Source: Nothopassalora personata | Taxonomy: Eukaryota; Ascomycota; Dothideomycetes; Mycosphaerellales; Mycosphaerellaceae | Direction of reading: 5' to 3' | Assembly: GCA_033816765.1 (NCBI GenBank) | Contig: CM066288.1 | Location: 3,224,001-3,288,000 of the forward strand | Length of the DNA stretch: 64,000 nucleotides | Shown: positions 50,893-60,553 of the stretch, one piece after another | How the letters are laid out: the number at the start of each line of letters is the position of its first letter | How positions within the stretch are numbered: position 1 is the first letter of the stretch | Made by a program: the position numbers and the translations under genes | Notes under the pieces: model-generated | What the model saw: the letters and a program-made list of their open reading frames with translations, nothing else | Databases searched by the model: none | Told to the model about the DNA's origin: nothing

Positions 50893-52674
50893 ATGGCAGA
50901 CACATCAAACGCCCACCCGCCGCTGCACAGCTCACTCGAGCAGGAACACGCGCCCAACGTTCCCTCACCACTCAATCCATCGACCTCACGCGCGGCATCG
51001 CGAACACCGGCACCGGCAGCACCCGTCGAGCGCGAACGACGAGAGAAGAAGGAGTCGCTGAAGAAGCGCGAATCGAATGCGCACCACGACGTCAAGGACA
51101 CCAAGACGACATCCAGCAGTCTGGGCAAGCGCAAAGCCGCCGTCGTCCACACTTATCCCTCCCCGCAACGCTTCAATGTGCCGCCTCCACGCGCCGTCGA
51201 CTTCGAGGCGCCCAAGGAGGATGTCATGGTGGGCCACGAGCCGTTCCCGCTGACGATGCCGCATAGTGAGCGCCAGCTGTACAAGCCGATCGACCTGGCC
51301 GAGAACAAGAGGGGATACCGCTACTCGAGGGCTATAGCAGACCCTCTGTTCCCTCACAAGCAGTTCTATCGATCGACGTCTCCACCGCCGCACTACGCAC
51401 GCCTGAGCTTCGAAGATGCGGACAAGTGGATGCACTTCACGACCAATGCGCTGATAACGACGAACGAGAAAGGATGGCGGATGGTCAGATCGAACGTATG
51501 TGCAAGAGAGGGCACCCTGTACTACGAGGTCAAGATACACAGAGGCGTGCCGAGAGAAGGTCCGGATGCTGCTGCCAATGGGCCAGAGCCTCATGTTCGC
51601 TTTGGCTTTGCCCGACGAGAGGCTCCACTAGATGCACCCGTAGGATTTGACGGCTACAGCTACGGCGTGACGGACATCCGATTCGAAACAATGCATCGCA
51701 GCAGGCCGGGCAAGTTCTTCCACTCCAAGAAGACGAAGACGAAGGGAGCCAAGGCCGCAGCAGGTGCAGCGCCTACACCAGTCACCCTCGCTCCGGAGGA
51801 CCAGCATGTCAAAGAGGGTGACGTTATCGGCGTGGAGATACAATTACCTTCGCTACCTCTGCACCACAAGATCGCAACAGGCGAGTACAATCCAGCAGCA
51901 GACCAAGGCGATGGCTTCGATCAAGGTGCCGACAAGCTGGACGAACCTATGGATGTCATTCGAGATCGCATCCCTGTACCCTACAAAGGCAACAGCTACT
52001 TCGAAGTGCTCGACCACGTGCCTTCCAAGCCAATGGAAATGTACACCGATCGAACGATGAACCTCGCCTCTGCCGCTAGTCTGCAAGGAACAAGCGCAAA
52101 GGAAGGCATCAAACAACCACCGAACCCGAACCACGAACAGCCATCCCTTCGAACACTGCCCAGTAGTGCCATCCGTGTCTACAAGAACGGCAAGCTCATA
52201 GGAACTGCCTTCGAGAATCTGCTCGCTTTCCTGCCCCCTGCCAGCGCACCTAGCAAGACCATGGGAGCGAGGGAAGGCTTCGACGACGGCTTGGTCGGCT
52301 ACTTCCCTGCCGTATCTTGCTTCTTCGGCGGGATCGCAGAAGTCAACTTCGGTGACGGGAACCACGGCTTCTGGGCACCACCCGCACATCTGAAACCCAC
52401 GAAAGCGGCCAAGTCATCGAAACGAGGCCCAGATGTCGATATGCCAGATGCTGGTGTAGACGCGAGTAAGCCGAAACCGGGATGGAACCCCGGACGAACT
52501 CCCAGAGGTATTGGCGAGCGGTACAAGGAGCAGATCGCGGAGGATATCGTCTGGGATGTCGTCGATGAGGTGGACTTCTTCGTGCAGGATGGTGGATATG
52601 AAGGCACTGTAGGCTCGGGTGCGGTGGGCACTGACATTAGTAAAAAGAGCAGCCGGTTGAAGGAGGATGATTAG
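50893..52674 (+). CDS. BRE2: COMPASS subunit BRE2 / ASH2-like, SPRY domain
   Basis: 593 aa, no intron; chosen ATG 50893 (MADTSNAHPPLHSS). The first about 110 residues are Pro/Ser/Arg/Lys-rich. Then PPPRAVDFEAPKEDVMVGHEPFPLTMP leads into a SPRY domain split by inserts: YRYSRAIADPLFPHKQFYRST, GWRMVRSNVCAREGTLYYEVKI, PHVRFGFARREAPLDAPVGFDGYSYGVTD, GDVIGVEIQLPSL, IRVYKNGKLIGTAFENLLAFLPP and GYFPAVSCFFGGIAEVNFG. This order is that of Bre2/Ash2, which with Sdc1, Swd and Set1 methylates histone H3 lysine 4. No PHD finger is present, as in yeast Bre2. A Lys/Thr/Ala-rich insert (KKTKTKGAKAAAGAA) interrupts the domain. The C-terminal helix region would bind Sdc1. Confidence 0.94.
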   Translation: MADTSNAHPPLHSSLEQEHAPNVPSPLNPSTSRAASRTPAPAAPVERERREKKESLKKRESNAHHDVKDTKTTSSSLGKRKAAVVHTYPSPQRFNVPPPRAVDFEAPKEDVMVGHEPFPLTMPHSERQLYKPIDLAENKRGYRYSRAIADPLFPHKQFYRSTSPPPHYARLSFEDADKWMHFTTNALITTNEKGWRMVRSNVCAREGTLYYEVKIHRGVPREGPDAAANGPEPHVRFGFARREAPLDAPVGFDGYSYGVTDIRFETMHRSRPGKFFHSKKTKTKGAKAAAGAAPTPVTLAPEDQHVKEGDVIGVEIQLPSLPLHHKIATGEYNPAADQGDGFDQGADKLDEPMDVIRDRIPVPYKGNSYFEVLDHVPSKPMEMYTDRTMNLASAASLQGTSAKEGIKQPPNPNHEQPSLRTLPSSAIRVYKNGKLIGTAFENLLAFLPPASAPSKTMGAREGFDDGLVGYFPAVSCFFGGIAEVNFGDGNHGFWAPPAHLKPTKAAKSSKRGPDVDMPDAGVDASKPKPGWNPGRTPRGIGERYKEQIAEDIVWDVVDEVDFFVQDGGYEGTVGSGAVGTDISKKSSRLKEDD

Positions 52675-52833
52675 GAGACGATTTGTCTAGTTGATGGTGC
52701 GCCACTGTGCCATGAGATGCACACCCGTCCACCCCTACCGAGAATGTCTCGCCGCAGAGAGACACTCGGTGCGAATTTTTTCAAGGCAAGATTGTCTCTA
52801 ATAGACGTCTACCTGCTCTATATGCATCCATTG

Positions 52834-54618
52834 CTATTCCGCTCGATCCCCACCCGAGGGAGGCGTCCGATGCACAAACACCATCTCACTCTCCACCTCT
52901 TCCTCCGTCTGCCCGCAAAACTCCAACGTCCCCTCTTTCAATACAGGCTTCACCCTCGCAAACTCCACAGGCTCTTGCAGCTCAACTTCCGTCTCGAATC
53001 CCTTCTTCTCTGCCTTCTGGATGAAATGCTCGGACGCAATGCCGCCGTAAATCTCCCAAGCCTCCACATCCGTAGCACCATTCCAGCTGACAAACAGTGT
53101 AGATCCGTGCCCAGCTTGTCCTTCCACCATATCCTTGACCACCACGGCAGGTTTTTGTTTTGGGCATCCTCTCCATGGCTGTTTGAAGGCTCGATACGAG
53201 AGCGTCACGCTTGAAGGTTGGGAGCTGAAGAAGGCAGTCTCGTTCTTGGGCGTGGCGCCGAATTGGATCGTCGCGAGAGTTTCGCCGTCGGGGGAGAATT
53301 CCTGCATGACTGGGACCCAGCCGTTGCCTTGGAATGCGTTGCCGTTGGGGAGTCGTTGGTGTGAGCCTTGAGCCGTGGCGAAGACGGGGCGGGAAGTGCT
53401 CTCGAAGAGTTCTTGGAGGCTGTAGGTCATGCTGCGGAAGTCGAGGGCTAGGGTCTTGCCGGAGGAGGCAGTGATGTTGTTGTCGGTTGGGTTGTTGTGG
53501 TTGTCGTAGAGGCGGAGGTGGATCGAGGAGAGGTTGCCTTTGCTGTCGTACTGTTCTGTCCCGGGTACGACGCGGATATCGTGTTGGTAGCGGAAATTCG
53601 CATCGGGGGATGTGGCGTCGAGGATTCGTTGTTCGGGAGGTTGATCTACGCTGCTTTTGAGGCCTCGCATGCGCCAAAGGACGTGTCCGGTGTGATCGAT
53701 TGCGATGCCGCTGCTGAGATAGCGGGAGCTGATGATGTAGCCTTTCTCGGGACTGTCTTTGTATGGCCTAAAGGGCTCGACGGCGTTGTGGTGGAAGTAG
53801 CCCCAGGACTTGGATTGATTTGTGCCGTCGAAGCCTTCGCTTCCGAGTGGGTAGACTGAAGCGCTGAATGGGAGTTGGTCCAGGTGATCGAGACTCCTCC
53901 ATGCAAAGAGCACTTTGTTGGTCTCAATGTCGATTTCGTAAACCTGAGCGTCGACCACCCATCCATCTGGAGGTCCCGGCTCTCCATTTTCGTTCTGCAC
54001 AGAGCTGAGGTCTCGCTGCGTGACGTTGTTGCCCAGCACTACCATCGTGCCTTCCTCCGTGATATAGTGATCATGGAGATCAACCTCGCTGTCGTAGAAT
54101 GTGCCGTTATTATTCAGGAAAGTCGTGCTCACTCCCTCTGAGAACGGAGCTATCTCTCGGAGGTTGGTGTCATTCAACGTGACGTTGAACATCAATTCAT
54201 AGTACTTGTCCCAAATGTAGACAGAACCACTACCTCTACCAACTGGTTCCCTAAACGTGGTGCCGTTCCAAGCGACGAGTACATCTTCTCCCTTGTATTT
54301 CTGTACGCCGAAATTGAAGCCATTGAAGAGTTTCGGACCGTTCCATACAAGCTCGCCATCGTCAGTCATGATGAGAGGCGCTTTTTGCCACATTTTGTTG
54401 CCCGCCGGCGAGAAGAGGAGATAGCCATCGGAGAGCTTGCATTGCGATTCACCTTTCGAAATGTCAAGGACTGGCGGCTGCAATGCTGGTTCCGTCGTGA
54501 AGTTCTGGTATGGCCATGTTGCGATCTTGGCCGGAGTAGTTGATGCCTGTGCCACTGCATGAGGTACAGTCGTGGCGACTGCCGCTGCGAGCCCGAGGCA
54601 TATGTGTGAGGCACGCAT
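52834..54618 (-). CDS. Secreted arylsulfotransferase-like protein
   Basis: 594 aa, no intron; ATG 54618. A signal peptide MRASHICLGLAAAVATTVPHAVA is followed by ATWPYQNFTTEPALQPPVLDISK, the usual opening of the fungal Arylsulfotran_2 family. A bladed region follows, with GYLLFSPAGNKMWQKAPLIMTDDGELVWNG, DVLVAWNGTTFREPVGRGSGSVYIWDKYYE, DLHDHYITEEGTMVVL and HHNAVEPF; the His residues at the HDHY and YFHHNA sites are where the bacterial enzyme has catalytic ones. Several NxT/S sites fit secretion. Bacterial relatives move sulfate between phenols; for fungal members activity is not established. 3' end lies 160 bp from BRE2 (convergent). Confidence 0.88.
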   Translation of the reverse strand: MRASHICLGLAAAVATTVPHAVAQASTTPAKIATWPYQNFTTEPALQPPVLDISKGESQCKLSDGYLLFSPAGNKMWQKAPLIMTDDGELVWNGPKLFNGFNFGVQKYKGEDVLVAWNGTTFREPVGRGSGSVYIWDKYYELMFNVTLNDTNLREIAPFSEGVSTTFLNNNGTFYDSEVDLHDHYITEEGTMVVLGNNVTQRDLSSVQNENGEPGPPDGWVVDAQVYEIDIETNKVLFAWRSLDHLDQLPFSASVYPLGSEGFDGTNQSKSWGYFHHNAVEPFRPYKDSPEKGYIISSRYLSSGIAIDHTGHVLWRMRGLKSSVDQPPEQRILDATSPDANFRYQHDIRVVPGTEQYDSKGNLSSIHLRLYDNHNNPTDNNITASSGKTLALDFRSMTYSLQELFESTSRPVFATAQGSHQRLPNGNAFQGNGWVPVMQEFSPDGETLATIQFGATPKNETAFFSSQPSSVTLSYRAFKQPWRGCPKQKPAVVVKDMVEGQAGHGSTLFVSWNGATDVEAWEIYGGIASEHFIQKAEKKGFETEVELQEPVEFARVKPVLKEGTLEFCGQTEEEVESEMVFVHRTPPSGGDRAE

Positions 54619-55205
54619 AGTGCCACTGCAGAAAGCCGTTATATGTCAAGTAAACGCTATGAATGAACTGTCAGGAACATATGAGGTCGAGAGTGGAATG
54701 TCGATTCGATCGTCGCACCTACGCCGTGCCGCGTCCGGTTGTAACCCAAACTCAGCGCCACGTCAGGGAATTGCGGGCACGCGGTTGCACACAATAAAAG
54801 CCTGGGCTACTTTCACCAATTTATTATCCCAGTGTAGAGTTTGAGGGTATTGCTATGCGCGATTCAAGTGAAATGAATCGTCATCCTTGTTGCGGCATGT
54901 TCCGCCAACTGTCAAACGGCGATCCTACAACTTCTGATATAGGCTAGCGCTGAGTAGCATGCATGGTTACATCAGTAGAACCATGATTGTTGCAGGAAGT
55001 TGGAGTGATCGTACACGTGAGGTAGCTGTTGGGTCGTGAGGCATGGCTCGACAGAGATGGTGGTGGGCCTGGGTAAGTCCGGAGAGTATGGGATCGCTCC
55101 TGGTTTCAAGCCCCTAATGAAATGACTTCTGTTTCCCTTGTCACCTTGTAAATGCAATAACAACCCTTCCAACTCCGCCCGCTATGCAGTATTATAGATA
55201 AGCCG
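54619..55205. other. Intergenic, upstream of arylsulfotransferase
   Basis: About 590 bp that combines the promoter of the secreted enzyme with the RPC2 3' UTR. It includes CAATAAAA at about 54789. No gene is seen. Confidence 0.4.
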
Positions 55206-58200
55206 CTATTCCTCGCGAGGGAACTCATCGGCGAGCTGCAACGACGCTTTAACGTTCATGCTCATCAGCTCTTGGATGAGCAGCTTAGCAGCATAAGGCA
55301 TCGTCATGCGGACGACAGAGCGGGTGCTGGAGCAGCTTTGACACCAGCCATTATAGCCCATCATACCGCAGACCTGACACACGTCGACCTCATGCGCGTC
55401 CGAGCTGATCATCAAACGTTCCAGGAGGAGCTGGCTGGCGCCATAGGCAATCAGACAGTCACGTTCCATCTCTCCCAGTCGCAGACCACCCTGTCTCGAA
55501 CGACCTTCTGTAGGCTGCCGTGTCAAGATCGCCCTTGGACCTGTGGATCGAGAATGCATCTTATCTTGGACCATGTGCTTCAACTTCTGATAGTAGATGG
55601 GTCCGAAGAAGACGTACATTGGCAAACTCTCGCCCGTGATGCCCGATGTGAGGCAATCTTTTCCAGAATAGCTGAAGCCGTGCTTGACAAGGGTTCGGCC
55701 CATGTCTTCAACTTTGCTACCGCCAAAAGCAGTTCCGTACTCGTGCTTACCGGCAAGAACTCCAGCCTTTCCAGAGACGAGCTCCAACATCTTGCCGACT
55801 GTCATACGAGATGGGAAACCATGAGGGTTCATGATAATGTCTGGAACCACACCTTGATCGGAGAAAGGCATGTCGGCTTGTTCGGCGAGCAGTCCTACCA
55901 CACCTTTCTGTCCATGGCGGGATGAGAACTTGTCACCAATCTCTGGTCTTCGCGTCTGCCGGGTCTGAATCTTGACAATAGTACTGTTGGCCTCATTTGC
56001 TGTGACCATGACCTTGTCCGCGTAGCAAGGGTCTGGTAGCTTGTAGGACATATGCATAGGCGACCACTTCTGATCCCGTTGGGAAACCGTAGTGGCTTGG
56101 TTGACTGGGCACTCCTTGAGCATGTACATGTCCGAGTTCTCCAGCTCTTGACCGACCTCGACCAGGCCGTCGGTACCAATCTTTCGATGTCTGGTGTTGT
56201 TCTTGTCCGGTGTACCCATTCGGTCTGTGTATCCATTACCATACGTCTTCAGTGGCATACTGACCTTTTTGAACACTTGGCAGCGTCCAAATCCTCTATC
56301 GCATGAGGCCTTATTGAGCACGAGGGCATCTTCTATGTCGTATCCGGAGTATGACATGACAGCCACCACAGCATTTTGACCAGCTGGTAACTTGTCGTAC
56401 TTGACCAGCTCGATTGTTCTCGTCTTGACCATGGGAGCTTGCGGGTAGACCATCAGATAGAGCAGTGTGTCGATTCGTGTAAATTGGTTATAAGCAATCG
56501 CCCCGATGGCTTGCTTACCCATAGCACCTACACACAAGGGAGCGTTAGTTATACTCGACGGAGACGCGGCAATGCCAGTGACTGAAGATAGGCAGGGGGC
56601 GGAGAGCGCAGGTCGTAGATTGAACATTCGTCCCGCCGTTTGCACTTACACTGGTAACTGCGAAGGCGTTAGTACAAGAACTCGGGTGTATAATCGTAAA
56701 TTTACGTACGTATTTCTCGGCGATTGGTTGTGATGTGGGTATGGAATCAAGCCAGCTACTGCTCCGAGTATCGTAAATGGCTCGATCTCCAAATGTGTAG
56801 TGTGCTCATCGATGTCCTTCTCATAGACGGCGATGTTGGAATCATTCTCCTCGTTGACATCTAGATACTCCACGATACCACGGGAGAGTGCATCGTCGAA
56901 GTTCATAGAGCCCTTCCGTAGTGATTCGAGGAAGCGGGTAGTGACTTTCGATTTGCCTTGCTCGACCACTATCAGCGGCCGACATACACGGCCCTCGTCT
57001 GTGGCAATATGGACACCGTTGTGATGATGGTTGATGAAGATGCTGACGAATTCAGAGATGCGGCCCATTCGTCTGAATTTTCGAAAGTCGTTCAGGAAGC
57101 GCTTCGGCTGTCTCGTCAGCGCAGTAGGCGTGCCGTTGACGAATATAATGTAGGCGCCATCGTTGTAGATTTCAGCACCTGACGCTGATGTGACGTCCTC
57201 GGCACCAAGCACGTACATAACCTTTCTCACTGGACCCTCTTCATCGGCTGTCGTGATATGTGTCATGAGCGCCAAGTTCTTGACCAGACCGCAGGCCTCA
57301 CCTTCGGGGGTATCAGAAGTACAGAGCATGCCGAACTGTGATGGTTGCAGAGCACGAGGACCAGAAACCTTTCGCGTCTTTTCGAACTGACTCGTGATTC
57401 TCGTCATCATGCCGAGCGCGCTGATGTAGCTCAATCTGCTCAGAACATGTGTAACACCAGCTCGGTCCATGCGAAATCGCTTCAACGTCCAGTTGCCAGT
57501 GGAGATCGCTCGCTCCATGCCGCTGGTGATGCGTGCATCGCACTGTTCAATCAGTCGCAGAGGGTCGAACTCCTGTGTAGGATTCGACTTCTTCAGCCCC
57601 TTGTCCATGTTGATCAGAATCTGTCGGGTGCAGTCCTTGAATAAATCCTCGAACAGCAATGCCAACATTTGCCCAGCCAGTTCGAGTCGCTTGTTGCCCA
57701 CGTAGTCTCGATCATCGACCAGCTTTGGATCGATCATTGCCATCAGAACCCTTCGTGTCATGAAAGCGATGTACAATGCTTTCGGACGAAAGTTCATGTC
57801 CTCCACTGGGACATGAGGAATGATGGTCGCGGCCAGCTTTTCCATTGCTTTCATCTTCGCGGTTTTGGGCTCGCCTCCCGGCTGTACATAGACCGGGAAG
57901 CGCTCTGGCTTCAGTCTTGATGCGATGAAATCCAGCCCTTGTTCCTGGGTGAACACCCCTTCGAGAGCTGCCATCTCGAGATTTGGTGCGAATTCATCTT
58001 GATACTGAGCATCATTACCCGCGGCGAGGAGTAGTATCTCGTGGTCAGATTGCACACCCATAGCCCGAAGGGCGATTGCAACAGGAATATCCTCGGTCAA
58101 AGAGTTGTGCTTGAGGTAGAGGTGGCCTTTCTTCAGAACGACATATGTCTTGGTCTTAACGTTGGCGGTGTGACTGGTCACTGAGGCTTGGATCATGCCC

Positions 58201-59069
58201 TTGAATGATTCGACAATGATACGGTTCTTGCTGAGCTGTTCTTGCACGAGAATGACTTTTTCTTGACCTCGCACAATGAAATAGCCTCCTGGATCGACGG
58301 CACACTCGTTCAGCATGCCCATGTCGGATTCTGGTCGGCCGCTCAGGACACATCTCGAGCTTCGCAGCATCATAGGCATTCTGCCGATCAAGACGTTCGT
58401 CTTCCTGACGTTGCCGGATTGCCGTGGGTAGACGTAATCAATGTAAATGGGAGCGGCATATGTCATGTCTCTGAGCCGGCATTCGTTAGGTGTCACCTGC
58501 GTCTGAACATACCCCTTGTGGGCATCTTCCGCGCGACAAGGCTCTCCAACTCGAATGTCAGTGAACCTGATCCACTTCTTTCCATTCGTCTCCTTGGAAA
58601 TGATCATCTCATTGGCCTTCAGGATCTTCTTCAACTCGACATCGCAAAAGTAATCGAAGGAGTCAGTATGCTGCTTTATCAGACCCTTCACTCTCAGGAA
58701 GGCCGGTAGTAGGTTCCATTTGTCCTGAGCAGTGTTGATGGGATCCGTGAGGCTTTTGCTGTAGTAGAAAGGTCGCAATAGCGCATCCATATCGTCTCCC
58801 GCCACTGCGGGCTTCTTCTTGCACTGAGCATTCTGTTCTGCGGTAGCTGCATTCTGATTTGAGCCCGAAGCTATTGGGCCAGTAGTAGTTTGCGCTGTAT
58901 TGCCCTCCTTGGCTTTGGGTGCAGCTGTGCGCTTTCTGGGTGCGGTTTTGGGAGCGGCGACCTTCGCATGTCTTAGTTTTTACCCAATTTGCTCCATTCT
59001 GATATTCATTACTGTAGGCGCGCTCCCGCCTACCTCAACAGGGCCGGTGTTCTTCGGCTTTGGCGCCAT
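55206..59069 (-). CDS. RET1: RNA polymerase III second-largest subunit RPC2
   Basis: Four exons: 59069-59034, 58961-56710, 56657-56650 (8 nt) and 56527-55206. They total 3618 nt and give 1205 aa. It forms with RPC1 the active centre of Pol III, which makes tRNA and 5S rRNA. Pol III type is shown by [34 protein letters not shown] and [20 protein letters not shown]. Conserved beta-subunit blocks: [104 protein letters not shown] and [15 protein letters not shown]. The zinc finger near the C-terminus is CQVCGM...WCQSCSS. The N-terminal 60 residues are a Lys/Ala/Pro tail. Introns are 72, 52 and 122 bp; the second and third flank the microexon. Confidence 0.96.
56650..56657 (-). other. 8-nt microexon in RPC2
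   Basis: The minus strand reads GCCTTCGCAG|TTACCAGT|GTAAGTGC. The eight bases supply the last base of Thr, all of Tyr and Gln, and the first base of Cys in the invariant RNTYQCAMGKQ motif. Both flanking introns (56658-56709, 52 bp; 56528-56649, 122 bp) have GT...AG ends and ACTAAC branch sites. Without this exon the frame is lost. Confidence 0.85.
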
Positions 59070-60553
59070 GATATCGGTGCTTCATGGACCGGATGTTGTG
59101 TTTGCTCTGTGGCAACGTGCGATGTTCGAGAGTGCAGCGTTCAAGATGAGCCGCGGCTGAAGCGAGAAAAAATCCAAGCCTGAATCCTAAGGCACCGTGA
59201 TCAAAGCTTAGCTAAGCAGGACGTCCAGCAACACCGTCTCGTTCTGTACAATGCACAGAAATCACGTGAATACTGAAGCAAAGACTACTGGGGTACCGCA
59301 GCATAGAAATAGTATTTTCCTCCTGGACACGGGTTTCTTCTGCTTCGCGGCCCCCCCCCCCCCCTTCACTTGTAGGTTTCAACCGCGGGCAGCGACAACC
59401 AATTATCATTCTGACAGCTGTCGGCTGATGATGTGATGTGCACGATGGGGTCACCATCAAATTCCGATGTAACATTGGTTGAGATCGCTCCACCTGCGGT
59501 TCTGCGAGCATGCGAGGCGGATACCCACAGACCTACATGTAGACTTCAGGCTTGCATTGGAAGCTTCCTCGCCCTGCAGCAGCGCATGAGGTGGCTTGTT
59601 TCAGGAACGCTTCCTCTACTTGTTGGGCACCAAAGTTGTTGTCGTTTTATCCGTCCGGTAGAAAGGCCAGGGACGAAGGCGCGCAACGACTCCGCAATGA
59701 CAAAGCACACCGCTTTCTCGACCATCACACGAAGTCTTCCGATATGTTGCCACGTTATTAGTGCTAAGCGCCGGATGCAATCCACGCTGGCCCGAACTCT
59801 TCGACGAAAGCTATTTGACGATGCCGGCTGAGGCACTTCCTAAAGCGCATCCAGAACGTTACCCAGGGTAGAACTAGATGACGAGGCTGGTCTTCTTGAC
59901 TGTTCTGAAACAAACCGACAGCCACAAACGGATTTCCACGGACAACATGCTTGGACATATTGAATATATTGCCTGCGCTAATCCCACGGTTGGAAGAGCG
60001 GAGGTTTAGCGGGGACTCAGTGGTGGTGGCTCGGGTCAGTCCCTGCAAGCCCATACATGCTACCGCGCGCCCCAGGTTAACGCTGCGAAATACAACGCTG
60101 GCTTCACGCCTCTTGCCCTTTTTCCGCCTGTGTACGTTCATGTTTCGGCCATTGGACATTCCACGTCTTGGCCCGAGCTCCGGAGGACTTCTTGAAGCTA
60201 GTCCTTCTCATACCCTTGGCAGATTTCGACCAGTGTCTCTCAACAGCGCAGCGGCCAGCAGCACACCGTGAACCCCACCACAGTCCTCTGACCTTGACTC
60301 GCTTCCTCCTCTACTGCTGTGCGTGCGCACTCCTTCGTCTGTCCTTATTGCAAAGCACAACATTCCTTTCGCCGCTGTACAGTACGAACCAGCTTGTTAG
60401 CCTCTATTCTCACCACATACGCTCGCACGAGCAGATCCAGGACCTGCGGTCCGTTTCGGCTTCGAGGTACGGCATGCTGCCCTTTCCGGCTCCTCGTGTA
60501 CCGTACTTGTAGCCAGGTCGGTACTGAACATGCGTGCTGATGCCTTTCAGAAG
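59070..60553. other. 1.5-kb divergent intergenic region, RPC2 / Pumilio
   Basis: Contains a run of 14 C (59351-59364). 60170-60553 is C/T-rich and probably a long Pumilio 5' UTR, as is usual for regulatory genes; a 3' splice-like TGCTGATGCCTTTCAG ends at 60550, three bases before the ATG. Open frames on the minus strand (for example 59764-60159) are not convincing. Confidence 0.4.
59351..59364. repeat. Homopolymer run of 14 C
   Basis: gcgg followed by fourteen C and then ttcac. A mononucleotide repeat in non-coding DNA; its length is prone to both sequencing error and real variation. Confidence 0.85.

Noticed and set aside
56640..56710. Apparent split of RPC2 into two separate genes, or a frameshift pseudogene
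   Set aside because: The 8-nt microexon with proper splice sites restores a full conserved protein, so the gene is intact.
59764..60159. 131-codon minus-strand frame upstream of the Pumilio gene
   Set aside because: Composition not protein-like and it overlaps the presumed Pumilio leader; no conserved motif.
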